NCBI GenBank assembly: GCA_023663345.1
Contig: JAMPHR010000002.1
Span: forward strand, 453,824 to 502,629
DNA from: Paenibacillus sp.
Lineage (GTDB): Bacteria; Bacteroidota; Bacteroidia; Bacteroidales; Muribaculaceae
Reading direction: 5' to 3'
Length of the DNA stretch: 48,806 nt
Part shown: in pieces, positions 24,483 to 33,387 of the stretch
Numbering within the stretch: the first letter of the stretch is position 1
How the letters are laid out: every line of letters starts with the position of its first letter
The notes under the pieces: generated by a model
Told to the model about the DNA's origin: nothing
Databases searched by the model: none
Seen by the model: only the letters and a program-made list of their open reading frames with translations
Made by a program: the position numbers and the translations under genes

Positions 24483-27131
24483 ATGGATGCCATGAGCGAT
24501 GATAAAGACCCAAAAATACTTGTTGATACCACCGACGATGTTGTGCGCCACGAACTGAGAGGCATGTACCAGAGCTGGTTTCTCGACTATGCCAGCTATG
24601 TGATCCTCGAACGTGCCGTGCCGCATATCGACGATGGCCTCAAACCTGTGCAACGACGCATATTGCACTCGATGAAGCTGCTCGACGACGGACGTTTCAA
24701 CAAGGTGGCCAACATCGTGGGCAACACCATGCAATTCCACCCTCACGGCGACGCATCCATCTATGAGGCGCTCGTGCAATTAGGCCAGAAGGATCTGCTG
24801 GTGGAGACACAGGGTAACTGGGGCAACATACTCACAGGAGCCGGCGCGGCAGCAGGCCGTTACATCGAGGCCCGCCTGTCGCACTTCGCTCTCGACGTGG
24901 TGTTCAACCCCAAGGTCACCGAGTGGACTCTCAGCTATGACGGACGCAAGAAGGAGCCTGTGACATTCCCCATGAAGTTCCCTCTGCTCCTGTTCCAGGG
25001 GGTAGAGGGTATAGCCGTGGGCCTTTCGTCCAAGATCCTGCCCCACAACTTCAACGAGATCATCGACGCAGCCATCGCTCACCTCAACGGGGAGGAATTC
25101 ACCCTGTATCCCGACTTCTCGACCGGTGGTCTGCTCGACGTGTCACGCTACAACGACGGCGAGCGTGGCGGATCGGTGCGTATCCGCGCCAAGATCGAGA
25201 AGATCGACAACAAGACCCTCGCCATCACCGAAATACCCTACGGCGAGACCACTGCCACACTCACCGAGTCGATAATCAAAGCCTACGAGAGCGGAAAGAT
25301 CAAGATACGCAAGGTGGAGGACGACACCGCCGCCAAGGCCAATATCATAGTCCACCTCCTACCCGGCACATCGAGCGACCGCACCATCGACGCGCTATAT
25401 GCCTTCACCGACTGCGAGGTGTCCGTGTCGCCCAACTGTTGCGTGATCTCCAACAAGAAGCCTCACTTCATAGGCGTCAGCGACGTACTGCGCCACAATG
25501 TGGAGCGCACCCGCACCATCTTAGGCAAAGAGCTGGAAATACAGCTCGGAGAGGTGCGCGAGCAGCTGCATTTCGCATCGCTCGAACGTATCTTCATCGA
25601 GGAACGCATCTACAAGGACCGCGAATATGAGGAGAGCGAGAACCGCCAGCAGGCCATCGACCATATACGCCACCGCCTCGAGCCGTGGGCTCCGAAACTG
25701 GTGCGCGAAGTCACCGACGACGACATAATACGCCTATTCGAGATAAAGATGGGACGCATACTCCGCTTCAACTCCCGCAAATGTGACGAGCAGATAGCCG
25801 CCTACAACGAGCGCATCGAGGAGCTGAACGGACATCTGGCCCACCTCACCGAATACACCATCGACTGGTACCGGAAACTCAAGGCCAAATACGGCCCTTC
25901 ATTCCCGCGCCTTACCCAAATTAGGAACTTCGATAACATCCAGGCCACTACCGTGGCCGAGGCCAACGAGAAACTGTACTTCAACCGCGAGGAGGGCTTC
26001 ATAGGCACCTCGCTCAAGAAGGACAAGTACCTGTGCAACTGCTCGAGCATCGACGACGTGATAATCTTCTACAAGGATGGCCGCTACAAGGTGGTCAAGG
26101 TACAGGAGAAACTCTTCGTGGGCAAGGGGGTAATACATGTCGACGTGTTCAAGCGCAACGACGAGCGCACCATCTACAATGTGATATACCAGAACGGCAA
26201 GGGGGGCACATACTACATGAAGCGATTCCGCGTGACAGGCATCACACGCGACCGCGAGTATAACATGACCCCGGGAGAGCCCGGCACAAAGGTGTGCTGG
26301 TTCTCGGCCAACTCCAACGGCGAGGCCGAGGTGGTAAAAGTGACCCTGAAACCCAAACTCAGGCTCAAGACCCTCCAGCTCGACGTGGACTTTTCCGAGC
26401 TTGCCATCAAGGGTCGCGGAGCCATAGGCAACATCGTGACCCGCAACGAGGTGCATCACTTCTCGCTGAAGAAGGAGGGCGTGTCCACCCTCGGCGGACG
26501 CGACGTGTGGTTCGATCCCGATGTAAACCGTCTAAACTACGACGGGCGCGGCAACTATCTGGGCGAGTTCAACAGCATGGACTCGGTGCTGGTGATCACC
26601 ACCGGCGGAGAGTACTATACCTCAACATTCGACGCCACCAACCATTACCCCGACAATATACTCCGCGTGGAGAAATACGCTCCCCACAAAGTGTGGACCG
26701 CCATACTCAACGATGCCGACCAGGGATTCCCCTACCTGAAACGTTTCACATTTGAACCCACCGCCAAGCCTCAGCGTTACCTTGGAGAGAATGAGAAATC
26801 CACACTCATACTCCTCTCCGATGTCGAGGGCCTGCGTGTCGAGGTGACTTTTGCCGGAGCCGACTCCTCCCGTCCGCCTCTCGAGGTCGTGGCCCGTGAA
26901 TTTGTAGCCGTGAAGTCCTACCGCGCAAAGGGAAAACGTCTCACCACCTATCCCATTGACCGCATAACCGAGCTTGAACCGCTCGAGGACTCCACCCTCG
27001 ACGATGACAACAGCGAAGATGACTCCGAATCAACTGCCGAGACTGCCGAAGAAAATCCCGGCGGCTACGTGGAGCGCAGCGACGACGAGATACGCGACGA
27101 ACTCACCGGACAGCAACGGCTGTTTGAATAA
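24483..27131 (+). CDS. parC: DNA topoisomerase IV subunit A (ParC/GyrA family)
   Basis: This is the DNA-cleaving subunit of a type IIA topoisomerase that unlinks daughter chromosomes, partnered by ParE (not in the window). In 882 residues: winged-helix/CAP domain and tower (about 20-480), active-site Tyr127 in AAAGRYIEARLS, and the quinolone-determining loop HPHGDASIYEALVQ (about 86-99). A coiled coil with YNERIEELNGHLAHL follows, then the C-terminal beta-pinwheel (about 520-835). The last 50 residues are an acidic, probably disordered tail (EDSTLDDDNSEDDSESTAETAEENPGG). The pinwheel lacks an obvious GyrA box, supporting ParC over GyrA. The next gene begins 32 nt after the stop, opening a run that ends with cydB. 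Confidence 0.92.
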   Translation: MDAMSDDKDPKILVDTTDDVVRHELRGMYQSWFLDYASYVILERAVPHIDDGLKPVQRRILHSMKLLDDGRFNKVANIVGNTMQFHPHGDASIYEALVQLGQKDLLVETQGNWGNILTGAGAAAGRYIEARLSHFALDVVFNPKVTEWTLSYDGRKKEPVTFPMKFPLLLFQGVEGIAVGLSSKILPHNFNEIIDAAIAHLNGEEFTLYPDFSTGGLLDVSRYNDGERGGSVRIRAKIEKIDNKTLAITEIPYGETTATLTESIIKAYESGKIKIRKVEDDTAAKANIIVHLLPGTSSDRTIDALYAFTDCEVSVSPNCCVISNKKPHFIGVSDVLRHNVERTRTILGKELEIQLGEVREQLHFASLERIFIEERIYKDREYEESENRQQAIDHIRHRLEPWAPKLVREVTDDDIIRLFEIKMGRILRFNSRKCDEQIAAYNERIEELNGHLAHLTEYTIDWYRKLKAKYGPSFPRLTQIRNFDNIQATTVAEANEKLYFNREEGFIGTSLKKDKYLCNCSSIDDVIIFYKDGRYKVVKVQEKLFVGKGVIHVDVFKRNDERTIYNVIYQNGKGGTYYMKRFRVTGITRDREYNMTPGEPGTKVCWFSANSNGEAEVVKVTLKPKLRLKTLQLDVDFSELAIKGRGAIGNIVTRNEVHHFSLKKEGVSTLGGRDVWFDPDVNRLNYDGRGNYLGEFNSMDSVLVITTGGEYYTSTFDATNHYPDNILRVEKYAPHKVWTAILNDADQGFPYLKRFTFEPTAKPQRYLGENEKSTLILLSDVEGLRVEVTFAGADSSRPPLEVVAREFVAVKSYRAKGKRLTTYPIDRITELEPLEDSTLDDDNSEDDSESTAETAEENPGGYVERSDDEIRDELTGQQRLFE

Positions 27132-27163
27132 CGCACACATCCCCCATCATCCACCCCTCCCAC

Positions 27164-28027
27164 ATGCTTCTACGAAACCTGATATTCTCGCTCCTTACAC
27201 TCTCCGTGGCTTTCAATGCCATGGGTGCCACCGAGAGGGCCGATACGGCAACCACTCTCAGACCCGTGCTTGCGGCCTATACATTCGAGGCCGGATCCGG
27301 ACATTTGGCCGACACCTATCTGACCCCGCTGAAGTATTCGGGATGGCACATGGGGCTCGATTATACCCGCTATCAGGCCATGGGCTTCGACCCCGACAAC
27401 TGGACCATGTCGCTCCAAGGCAACCTGAGTGTGGACAAGACCGACAACCCGGCACGCAATGCCACCATGTGGGATCTCATGCTCACGCTCGACTGGGGCA
27501 TGATGCGCAAGTTCCGCCCCCTGCCCGGCCTGACTCTCGCCGGCGGAGGCTCCACCTCGCTCAACGCCGGATGCCTATACAATGACCGCAACGGCAATAA
27601 TCCCGCCTCGGCCAAGGGTGCCTGGACAGTCAACCTCACAGGATATGCCGCCTATCAGTGCAAGATAGGACGCCTGCCGGTCACACTGATGTACCGCCCC
27701 ACCCTCCCGGTGACAGGCATATTCTTCGCCCCCGATTACGGCGAGCTCTACTATGAGATATATCTTGGCAACCGCAAGGGGCTGGTGCATGGAGCCTGGT
27801 GGGGTAATTATTTCGCCCTCGACAATCTCCTCTCGGCCGATCTCCATTTCGGCTCCACATCTCTACGCGTGGGATACCGGGCCGATTTCTTCTCGTCCAA
27901 GGTGAACCACGTGGTTACACATATATATAACCATTCCTTTGTGATAGGCATAAGTGGCGAGTGGCTGTCGTTTGACCCGCGCCGTCCGCGCCCGACACGC
28001 ACCCGCACAGTCAGCCCCATATTCTGA
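27164..28027 (+). CDS. DUF3316-like exported protein
   Basis: A 287-residue protein with a signal peptide (about 1-22, MLLRNLIFSLLTLSVAFNAMGA) and a beta-rich mature part containing FEAGSGHLADTYLTPLKYSGWHMGLDYTRYQAM, YRPTLPVTGIFFAPDYGELYYEIYLGN and LRVGYRADFFSSKVNHVVTHIYNHSFVIGISGEW. This is the pattern of DUF3316, probably a small outer-membrane barrel. Function unknown. It lies between parC and the S41 peptidase with gaps of about 30 nt on each side. Confidence 0.75.
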   Translation: MLLRNLIFSLLTLSVAFNAMGATERADTATTLRPVLAAYTFEAGSGHLADTYLTPLKYSGWHMGLDYTRYQAMGFDPDNWTMSLQGNLSVDKTDNPARNATMWDLMLTLDWGMMRKFRPLPGLTLAGGGSTSLNAGCLYNDRNGNNPASAKGAWTVNLTGYAAYQCKIGRLPVTLMYRPTLPVTGIFFAPDYGELYYEIYLGNRKGLVHGAWWGNYFALDNLLSADLHFGSTSLRVGYRADFFSSKVNHVVTHIYNHSFVIGISGEWLSFDPRRPRPTRTRTVSPIF

Positions 28028-28057
28028 ACCTAAACCACCTCCATCCACATCTCCGCT

Positions 28058-29068
28058 ATGCGACACATCCTTCTGCCTCTCATACTCCTTCTCGGCCTCG
28101 CCTCATGCCACAGCATCGACGAGTATGCCGACAATCCGCGTGGCAATTTCGAGGCCCTGTGGTCGATCCTCGACGAACACTATTGCTTCTTCGCCGAGAA
28201 AGGGGTCGACTGGGACGAGGTACACCGCATCTATTCGGCCCGCATAGGCGACGAGATGACACGCGAGGAGCTGTTCATAGTTTGTGCCGACATGCTCGAC
28301 GAACTCCGGGACGGCCATGTTAACCTCTCATCGTCGTTCAACACCTCCTACTACCGCAAGTGGTGGAGCGATTATCCACAGAATTTCAACAAGCGGCTCA
28401 TCGAGGAGAGCTACTTCAATTTCAACTACCGCCAGTCGTCGGGCATGATGTATGGCTTTCTCCCCGACAATATAGGCTACATCTATTACGAGAGCTTCTC
28501 GGCCACGGTGGGAGAAGGGAATCTCGACAACGCCCTTTACTTCCTCGCTTCGGCCAACGGCCTCATCATCGACATACGCGACAATTCGGGCGGTTCGCTC
28601 ACAAATGTAGAGACTTTCGTGTCAAGATTCATCGACAAACCCACGCTCGTAGGCTACATATCCCACAAGACAGGCCCGGGACACTCCGACTTCTCCGAGC
28701 CCTACCCCATCACCTACAATCCCGCCGGTGACGGACGCATACGCTGGGCCAAACCGATAGTGGTACTCACCAACCGCTCCACTTTCTCGGCGGCCAACAA
28801 TTTCGCATCCATCATGAAACTCCTCCCCGGTGTCACCATGGTTGGCGCCACCACAGGCGGAGGGTCGGGTATGCCCTACTCCTCCGAGCTCCCCTGCGGA
28901 TGGGGCGTGCGCTTCTCGGCCTGCTCGATGCTCGATGCCGAGAGCCGGTCAACCGAGGCCGGCGTGGACCCCACTCCGGGCTGTGCCGTGGACCTCGATC
29001 CGACGGATGCCCTCAACGGCAAGGACACCATACTCGAAAAAGCCCTGCAGATACTTCTTTCCAACTGA
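28058..29068 (+). CDS. S41 family peptidase lipoprotein
   Basis: A 336-residue lipoprotein with lipobox LASC (Cys17). It has the S41 (C-terminal processing peptidase/tricorn core) pattern: ELRDGHVNL near 85-93, GYIYYESFSA, GLIIDIRDNSGGS (about 169-181), and the nucleophile region VVLTNRSTFSAANNFASIMKLLPGVTMVGATTGGGSG (about 231-267) with candidate Ser and Lys. No clear PDZ domain is present, which sets it apart from CtpA. It should cleave proteins or peptides in the periplasm; substrates unknown. It is in the cyd run, 30 nt after the DUF3316-like gene and 18 nt before the DUF4492 gene. Confidence 0.87.
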   Translation: MRHILLPLILLLGLASCHSIDEYADNPRGNFEALWSILDEHYCFFAEKGVDWDEVHRIYSARIGDEMTREELFIVCADMLDELRDGHVNLSSSFNTSYYRKWWSDYPQNFNKRLIEESYFNFNYRQSSGMMYGFLPDNIGYIYYESFSATVGEGNLDNALYFLASANGLIIDIRDNSGGSLTNVETFVSRFIDKPTLVGYISHKTGPGHSDFSEPYPITYNPAGDGRIRWAKPIVVLTNRSTFSAANNFASIMKLLPGVTMVGATTGGGSGMPYSSELPCGWGVRFSACSMLDAESRSTEAGVDPTPGCAVDLDPTDALNGKDTILEKALQILLSN

Positions 29069-29086
29069 TAAAACACCGGCTGAGCC

Positions 29087-29305
29087 ATGAATCTCCTCAC
29101 ACGCATATTCAGGTTTTACCTCGACGGCTTCCGAACCATGACCGTCGGGCGCAAGCTATGGGCGCTGATCATCATCAAGCTGGTGATCTTCTTCCTTGTA
29201 TTCAAGCTGTTCCTGTTTCCCGACATCCTCTCGCGCGACTATGATACCGACGAGGAGCGGGCCGATGCCGTGAGAGAAAACCTCATCAACCGCTCGGCGA
29301 AATAA
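29087..29305 (+). CDS. DUF4492 small membrane protein next to cytochrome bd
   Basis: A 72-residue protein with an amphipathic start (RIFRFYLDGFRTMTVGRKLW), one membrane helix (about 26-45, ALIIIKLVIFFLVFKLFLF) and a charged tail (DYDTDEERADAVRENLINRS). It fits DUF4492, known to sit directly before cydA in Bacteroidetes and some Campylobacterota. It is probably an accessory subunit or assembly partner of the bd oxidase, by context and not shown by sequence. cydA starts 57 nt downstream. Confidence 0.85.
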   Translation: MNLLTRIFRFYLDGFRTMTVGRKLWALIIIKLVIFFLVFKLFLFPDILSRDYDTDEERADAVRENLINRSAK

Positions 29306-29362
29306 CCTCACATCCCACACACACTTTCTGACCCACGATTCAATTCCTAAAATCTCAATATT

Positions 29363-30907
29363 ATGCATGATCTAATGACCGTAGTCGACTGGTCGAGGGG
29401 ACTGTTTGCCCTCACAGCCATGTACCACTGGCTCTTCGTGCCGCTCACGCTGGGACTGGGCGTGATAGTAGGCATCATGGAGACCATCTATTACCGCACC
29501 CGTTCCGAGAAGTGGCTCGCCACCACCAGGTTCTGGATGACACTCTTCGGCATTAACTTTGCCATGGGCGTAGCCACCGGTATCATCCTCGAGTTTGAAT
29601 TCGGAACCAACTGGAGCAACTATTCATGGTTTGTTGGCGACATCTTCGGCGCACCACTCGCCATCGAAGGCCTGCTCGCGTTCTTCATGGAAGCCACATT
29701 CATCGCCATCATGTTCTTCGGATGGAAGAAAGTGTCGCCAGGCTTCCACCTCGCGTCCACCTGGCTCACTACTATCGGTGCCACCATCTCGGCCCTGTGG
29801 ATCCTCGTGGCCAACGCCTGGATGCAATATCCTGTGGGCATGGAGTTTGACCCCGCCCAGATGCGCAACGTGATGGACGATTTCTGGGCAGTGGCATTCT
29901 CGCCGGTAGCCGTGCACAAGTTTTTCCACGCCGTGTTTGACGGCTGGGTGCTCGCCTCGGTATTCGTGATGGGCGTAAGCGCCTATCTGATCATGCGCAA
30001 CAAGCGCCGTGCCATGGCTCTCGAATCGGTCAAGATAGCCGGATGGCTAGGTATCGTGGGCATGGTGCTAACCCTCTGGACCGGCGACAGCTCGGCAGTC
30101 GATGTGGCCCGCGTACAGCCCATGAAACTTGCCGCTATGGAGGGACTCTATGACGGAGAGAAGGGGGCCGAGCTCGTAGGATTCGGCATCCTCAACCCTG
30201 CCAAGACTCATGAAAACGACGAGGATCCCTTCCTCATGAAGATAGCCATCCCCCGCGGACTCTCGTTCCTTGCCAACCACGATTTCGATTCGTTCGTGCC
30301 GGGCATCAACGATCTGATCAATGGTGTGAGCATCAACGAGGCCGGTGATACGGTCAATACCGTGAGCTATGCCGAGCGCATAGTCATGGGCAAGAAGGCC
30401 CACGAGGCCCTGCGCCGGTTTGACAAAGCCCTCACCGCAGGCGACACCGTCGCCATGGATCTGGCCCGCGCCGAGATCAAAGAGAACTATCCTTACTTCG
30501 GCTACGGCTACCTTTCGTCGCCCTCCGAGGCAGTGCCTCCGGTGGCCATCACATTCTACTCGTTCCACATCATGGTGCTTGCAGGTGGATATCTCACCCT
30601 GTTCCTCATCATAGCACTGTGGAGCGGATACAAGAAGATCAATCTGTGGGACCGCCGTTGGTGGCAATGGGTGGCCATGCTGTCGGTAGCAGTGGTATGG
30701 ATCTGCTCCGAGGCCGGATGGGTCACCGCCGAGGTGGGCCGTCAGCCCTGGATCATCCAGGATCTCATGCCCGCCCGTGCAGCGATCTCGGCCATTCCCG
30801 CCGGATCGGTGATACTCACCTTCTGGCTGTTTGCAGCCGTCTTCACAGCCTTCCTGGCTGCCGAAGCCGTAATCATGGTTAAACAAATAAAGAAAGAGGA
30901 GGATTAA
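29363..30907 (+). CDS. cydA: cytochrome bd quinol oxidase subunit I
   Basis: Inner-membrane subunit that oxidises quinol and carries the b558, b595 and d haems, reducing oxygen to water at low oxygen tension. The 514-residue protein has nine helices. His22 (MYHWLF) corresponds to the haem ligand near the N-terminus of the E. coli protein; VHKFFHAVFDGW (about 180-191) holds the second His ligand; and FYSFHIMVLAGG (about 394-405) holds the Met ligand. Where E. coli has Arg before Ile-Met this protein has His. A quinol-binding loop follows helix 6. It ends 3 nt before cydB. In Bacteroidales this oxidase supports growth in nanomolar oxygen. Confidence 0.96.
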   Translation: MHDLMTVVDWSRGLFALTAMYHWLFVPLTLGLGVIVGIMETIYYRTRSEKWLATTRFWMTLFGINFAMGVATGIILEFEFGTNWSNYSWFVGDIFGAPLAIEGLLAFFMEATFIAIMFFGWKKVSPGFHLASTWLTTIGATISALWILVANAWMQYPVGMEFDPAQMRNVMDDFWAVAFSPVAVHKFFHAVFDGWVLASVFVMGVSAYLIMRNKRRAMALESVKIAGWLGIVGMVLTLWTGDSSAVDVARVQPMKLAAMEGLYDGEKGAELVGFGILNPAKTHENDEDPFLMKIAIPRGLSFLANHDFDSFVPGINDLINGVSINEAGDTVNTVSYAERIVMGKKAHEALRRFDKALTAGDTVAMDLARAEIKENYPYFGYGYLSSPSEAVPPVAITFYSFHIMVLAGGYLTLFLIIALWSGYKKINLWDRRWWQWVAMLSVAVVWICSEAGWVTAEVGRQPWIIQDLMPARAAISAIPAGSVILTFWLFAAVFTAFLAAEAVIMVKQIKKEED

Positions 30908-30910
30908 GTC

Positions 30911-32035
30911 ATGACACTCACAATGCTTCAGGATTATTGGTGGCTGCTCATCTCTGTGTTAGGAGCCATACTCGTGTTTCTGCTTTTCGTGCAGGGAGGA
31001 CAGACCTTCCTCCTCGGCGTGAAGGACGGCTCCCAGGCCATGGGGCGCATGATCTCATCGCTCGGACATAAATGGGAACTCACATTCACCACACTCGTGG
31101 TGTTTGGCGGAGCATTTTTCGCATCGTTCCCCCTGTTCTACTCCACCAGTTTCGGCGGAGCCTACTGGCTGTGGATGCTCATTCTGCTCAGTTTCGTACT
31201 CCAGGCCGTGAGCTATGAGTTCCGCTCCAAGCCGGGCAACGTGTTCGGTACACGCACCTACGATACTTTCCTCTTCATCAACGGCACCGTGGGTTGCATA
31301 CTGCTCGGCGTGGCTGTAGCGATGTTCTTCTTCGGAGCCGAGTTTCAGGTGAGCAAAGGCAGTCTGCTCGACACCGGTTCACCCGTCATCTCCCGCTGGG
31401 CTCCTACTCATGGCTTCGAAGCCATATTCTATTGGAAAAATCTGGTACTCGGATTTGCAGTGCTTTTCCTTGCCCGCACCCAGGCCGCCCTGTATTTCCT
31501 CAACAACCACCCCGAGAATGATGAGTTTTTCCAGACTAACCGCGTGAGGGTGCTCATCAACGGCATCACCTTTGTGGTGTTCTTCCTCATCTTCGTTGGG
31601 ATCCTCCTCACCGCTACAGGCCTCGAGACCGTCAAGGAGGGGGGCATCGCCGGTGGCCGCTCGGAATTCACTCCGGTGGACTATAAGTATCTACACAATT
31701 ACCTTGACATGCCCGTGGCACTTGTAGCATTTCTGGCCGGCACCGTCATGGTGCTGTTCGGCGTGCTCCGCTCAGCCTTTGCCCGCCACTTCACCGGCGG
31801 AATCTGGTGGAGCGGCATCGGCACAGTGCTGGTAGTGCTCAGCCTCTTCTGGGTAGCCGGCTACAACTCCACCCCCTACTATCCCTCGCTGATCGATCCC
31901 TCATCATCGCTCACCATCCACAACAGCTCATCCTCGCTTTTCACCCTCACCGCCATGAGCTGGGTATCAATCCTCGTTCCATTCGTCCTCGCCTACATCA
32001 TCTATGCCTGGCGCGCAATGGACAAAAAGCACTGA
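30911..32035 (+). CDS. cydB: cytochrome bd quinol oxidase subunit II
   Basis: The haem-free partner of CydA, 374 residues with about eight to nine membrane helices. Typical features are the start LQDYWWLLISVLGAILVFLLFVQGGQTFL, the segment TFTTLVVFGGAFFASFPLFYSTSFGGAYWLWMLIL, and SFVLQAVSYEFRSKPGN. The ATG at 30911 is 3 nt after the cydA stop; an ATG at 30923 is also possible. No cydX-like gene follows. A long hairpin 26 nt after the stop ends the transcript. Confidence 0.95.
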   Translation: MTLTMLQDYWWLLISVLGAILVFLLFVQGGQTFLLGVKDGSQAMGRMISSLGHKWELTFTTLVVFGGAFFASFPLFYSTSFGGAYWLWMLILLSFVLQAVSYEFRSKPGNVFGTRTYDTFLFINGTVGCILLGVAVAMFFFGAEFQVSKGSLLDTGSPVISRWAPTHGFEAIFYWKNLVLGFAVLFLARTQAALYFLNNHPENDEFFQTNRVRVLINGITFVVFFLIFVGILLTATGLETVKEGGIAGGRSEFTPVDYKYLHNYLDMPVALVAFLAGTVMVLFGVLRSAFARHFTGGIWWSGIGTVLVVLSLFWVAGYNSTPYYPSLIDPSSSLTIHNSSSSLFTLTAMSWVSILVPFVLAYIIYAWRAMDKKH

Positions 32036-32060
32036 TCAATTATTGAATCTTTAAACAGAA

Positions 32061-32108
32061 AGAGACCTGAGGATGAAATTATTACTAAATTTTCATTCTC
32101 AGGTCTCT
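32061..32108 (+). terminator. terminator hairpin after cydB
   Basis: AGAGACCTGAG (32061-32071) pairs with CTCAGGTCTCT (32098-32108), and the stem extends inward through GATGAAA/TTTCATT with one G-U pair, about 18 bp in all. It lacks a strong U-run. It lies between cydB and the convergent lipoprotein gene. Confidence 0.7.
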
Positions 32109-32147
32109 ATTCACTACGAACCAGGAAAAGTATCTCCCAATGACTTG

Positions 32148-33002
32148 CTATTGCTTTTCCATCTTAATTATTAATTGTACTTGTCCATTCACACCATTAT
32201 CCAGGGACTGGACATACACAATGGCACGCTTCGAGTCATCCTCATTTTTTACCAAATAGGATTTCCCTACCGAAATACCAATGAATGGATATGTTCCATA
32301 ACCCACGGGGCTGAGATTTCGCATCAGGGCATTGTTGGAGATACCGTCAAACACCTCTTTAGTGAAATTGACCTCATTCACGGCCACGATCTCACAGAAA
32401 CTGCTTATACGTGAGCCTTTGTAATCCGAAATTATCGTCTGATTGATCAACTCTGTGGGAGACACCAGCATGGGCATTTTTTTATTTACACTATAACCAA
32501 AGCAGAATCCCTCGGGAGATTGCATCTGCTTCATCTCGACTACTGAGTATATCTTTTGATCAGTAAACGAGAAAAAGAATCCCTGATATGGATTATACTG
32601 GGCGCCTAACGTCACGTCGTAAGTCTCGATCGGCGAAGACGGCACAAAATGGAAATCCTTGGAGACTGTGCGGTTGACACGGTCAGTCAGTGTGAATGTC
32701 ACATCAAACGCGTCTCTTTTTCCCGATAGGGACACCGGGATCGAAAACATATAGTTCTTCTCCTCGCCATACAGTTCCGGATCAATCTCCTCACCATTGA
32801 CTATGAATGAGCGAAACTGTTCCTGGGCCGAGATGCTTCCCTTAATAGTGACATCAGCCGGGTCGGGATCATCAAGATCCATCACATAAGTATCCACTTC
32901 ATGAGTGAAGAATATATAGGGTGGCATCGACTCTATCACGTCATTGTCACATGATGCCAACAGCAACGCGAGGATACCGAAAACAAATGAATATCGTTTC
33001 AT
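32148..33002 (-). CDS. surface lipoprotein of the second SusCD locus, unknown family
   Basis: A 284-residue lipoprotein with lipobox LASC (Cys18) followed by DNDV, an acidic surface-export type signal. The mature chain is beta-rich: FIVNGEEIDPELYG, YMFSIPVSLSGKRDAFDVTFTLTDRVNRTVSKDFHFV, then a C-terminal half with GAQYNPYQGFFFSFTDQKIYSVVEMKQMQSPEGFCFGY that could be a ligand-binding jelly roll. I do not recognise the family; a role as surface substrate-binding protein is inferred. I chose the ATG at 33002; another at 33023 adds seven residues. It is the last gene of the operon, 13 nt after the small DUF5018-like lipoprotein gene. Confidence 0.75.
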   Translation of the reverse strand: MKRYSFVFGILALLLASCDNDVIESMPPYIFFTHEVDTYVMDLDDPDPADVTIKGSISAQEQFRSFIVNGEEIDPELYGEEKNYMFSIPVSLSGKRDAFDVTFTLTDRVNRTVSKDFHFVPSSPIETYDVTLGAQYNPYQGFFFSFTDQKIYSVVEMKQMQSPEGFCFGYSVNKKMPMLVSPTELINQTIISDYKGSRISSFCEIVAVNEVNFTKEVFDGISNNALMRNLSPVGYGTYPFIGISVGKSYLVKNEDDSKRAIVYVQSLDNGVNGQVQLIIKMEKQ

Positions 33003-33015
33003 ATTTAACGGGCTA

Positions 33016-33375
33016 TTAATCATTATTTACCGAGACCATATAGGTCTTTACATTCTCACCATTCTCGGATGTCACGGTATAAACGACTTCCTGAGAGAAA
33101 TTCTGTTGTTCTCCCGAAGCAGGAATCACTGTAGCCCCGGCCGAAACCAGGATCTGCGGACGGATGGATGTCTTGTCAATACCTGCAGGTATGGTAACCG
33201 AGATAGTCGACGAGGCCTTATCTATAATACCATCGAAAAATATATTCGCGTTCTGATATATGCGGAAGCGCACAATCTCGGCATTGACACTGGGAGCAGG
33301 CATCACATCATCCTCAGGCTTATCACATCCCACCAGTGTCAGCAACAACATGAATAAGTATAAATATTTTTTCAT
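33016..33375 (-). CDS. small DUF5018-like lipoprotein
   Basis: A 119-residue lipoprotein with lipobox LVGC (Cys17) followed by DKPEDD. The mature part is a single Ig-like domain: VNAEIVRFRIYQNANIFFDGIIDKASSTISVTIPAGIDKTSIRPQILVSAGATVIPASGEQQNFSQEVVYTVTSENGENVKTYMVSV. This matches the repeat seen in DUF5018-type surface proteins, usually the N-terminal module of longer glycan-binding lipoproteins. Being only one domain it may be a spacer or a partner for the following lipoprotein (32148-33002); the two could also be remnants of one split protein, but no frameshift is visible at the junction. Confidence 0.75.
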   Translation of the reverse strand: MKKYLYLFMLLLTLVGCDKPEDDVMPAPSVNAEIVRFRIYQNANIFFDGIIDKASSTISVTIPAGIDKTSIRPQILVSAGATVIPASGEQQNFSQEVVYTVTSENGENVKTYMVSVNND

Positions 33376-33387
33376 ATACTTCCTGTT

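Noticed and set aside
30068-30886. 272-codon minus-strand frame opposite cydA
   Set aside because: It lies wholly within cydA and shows no domain; cydA carries all haem ligands.
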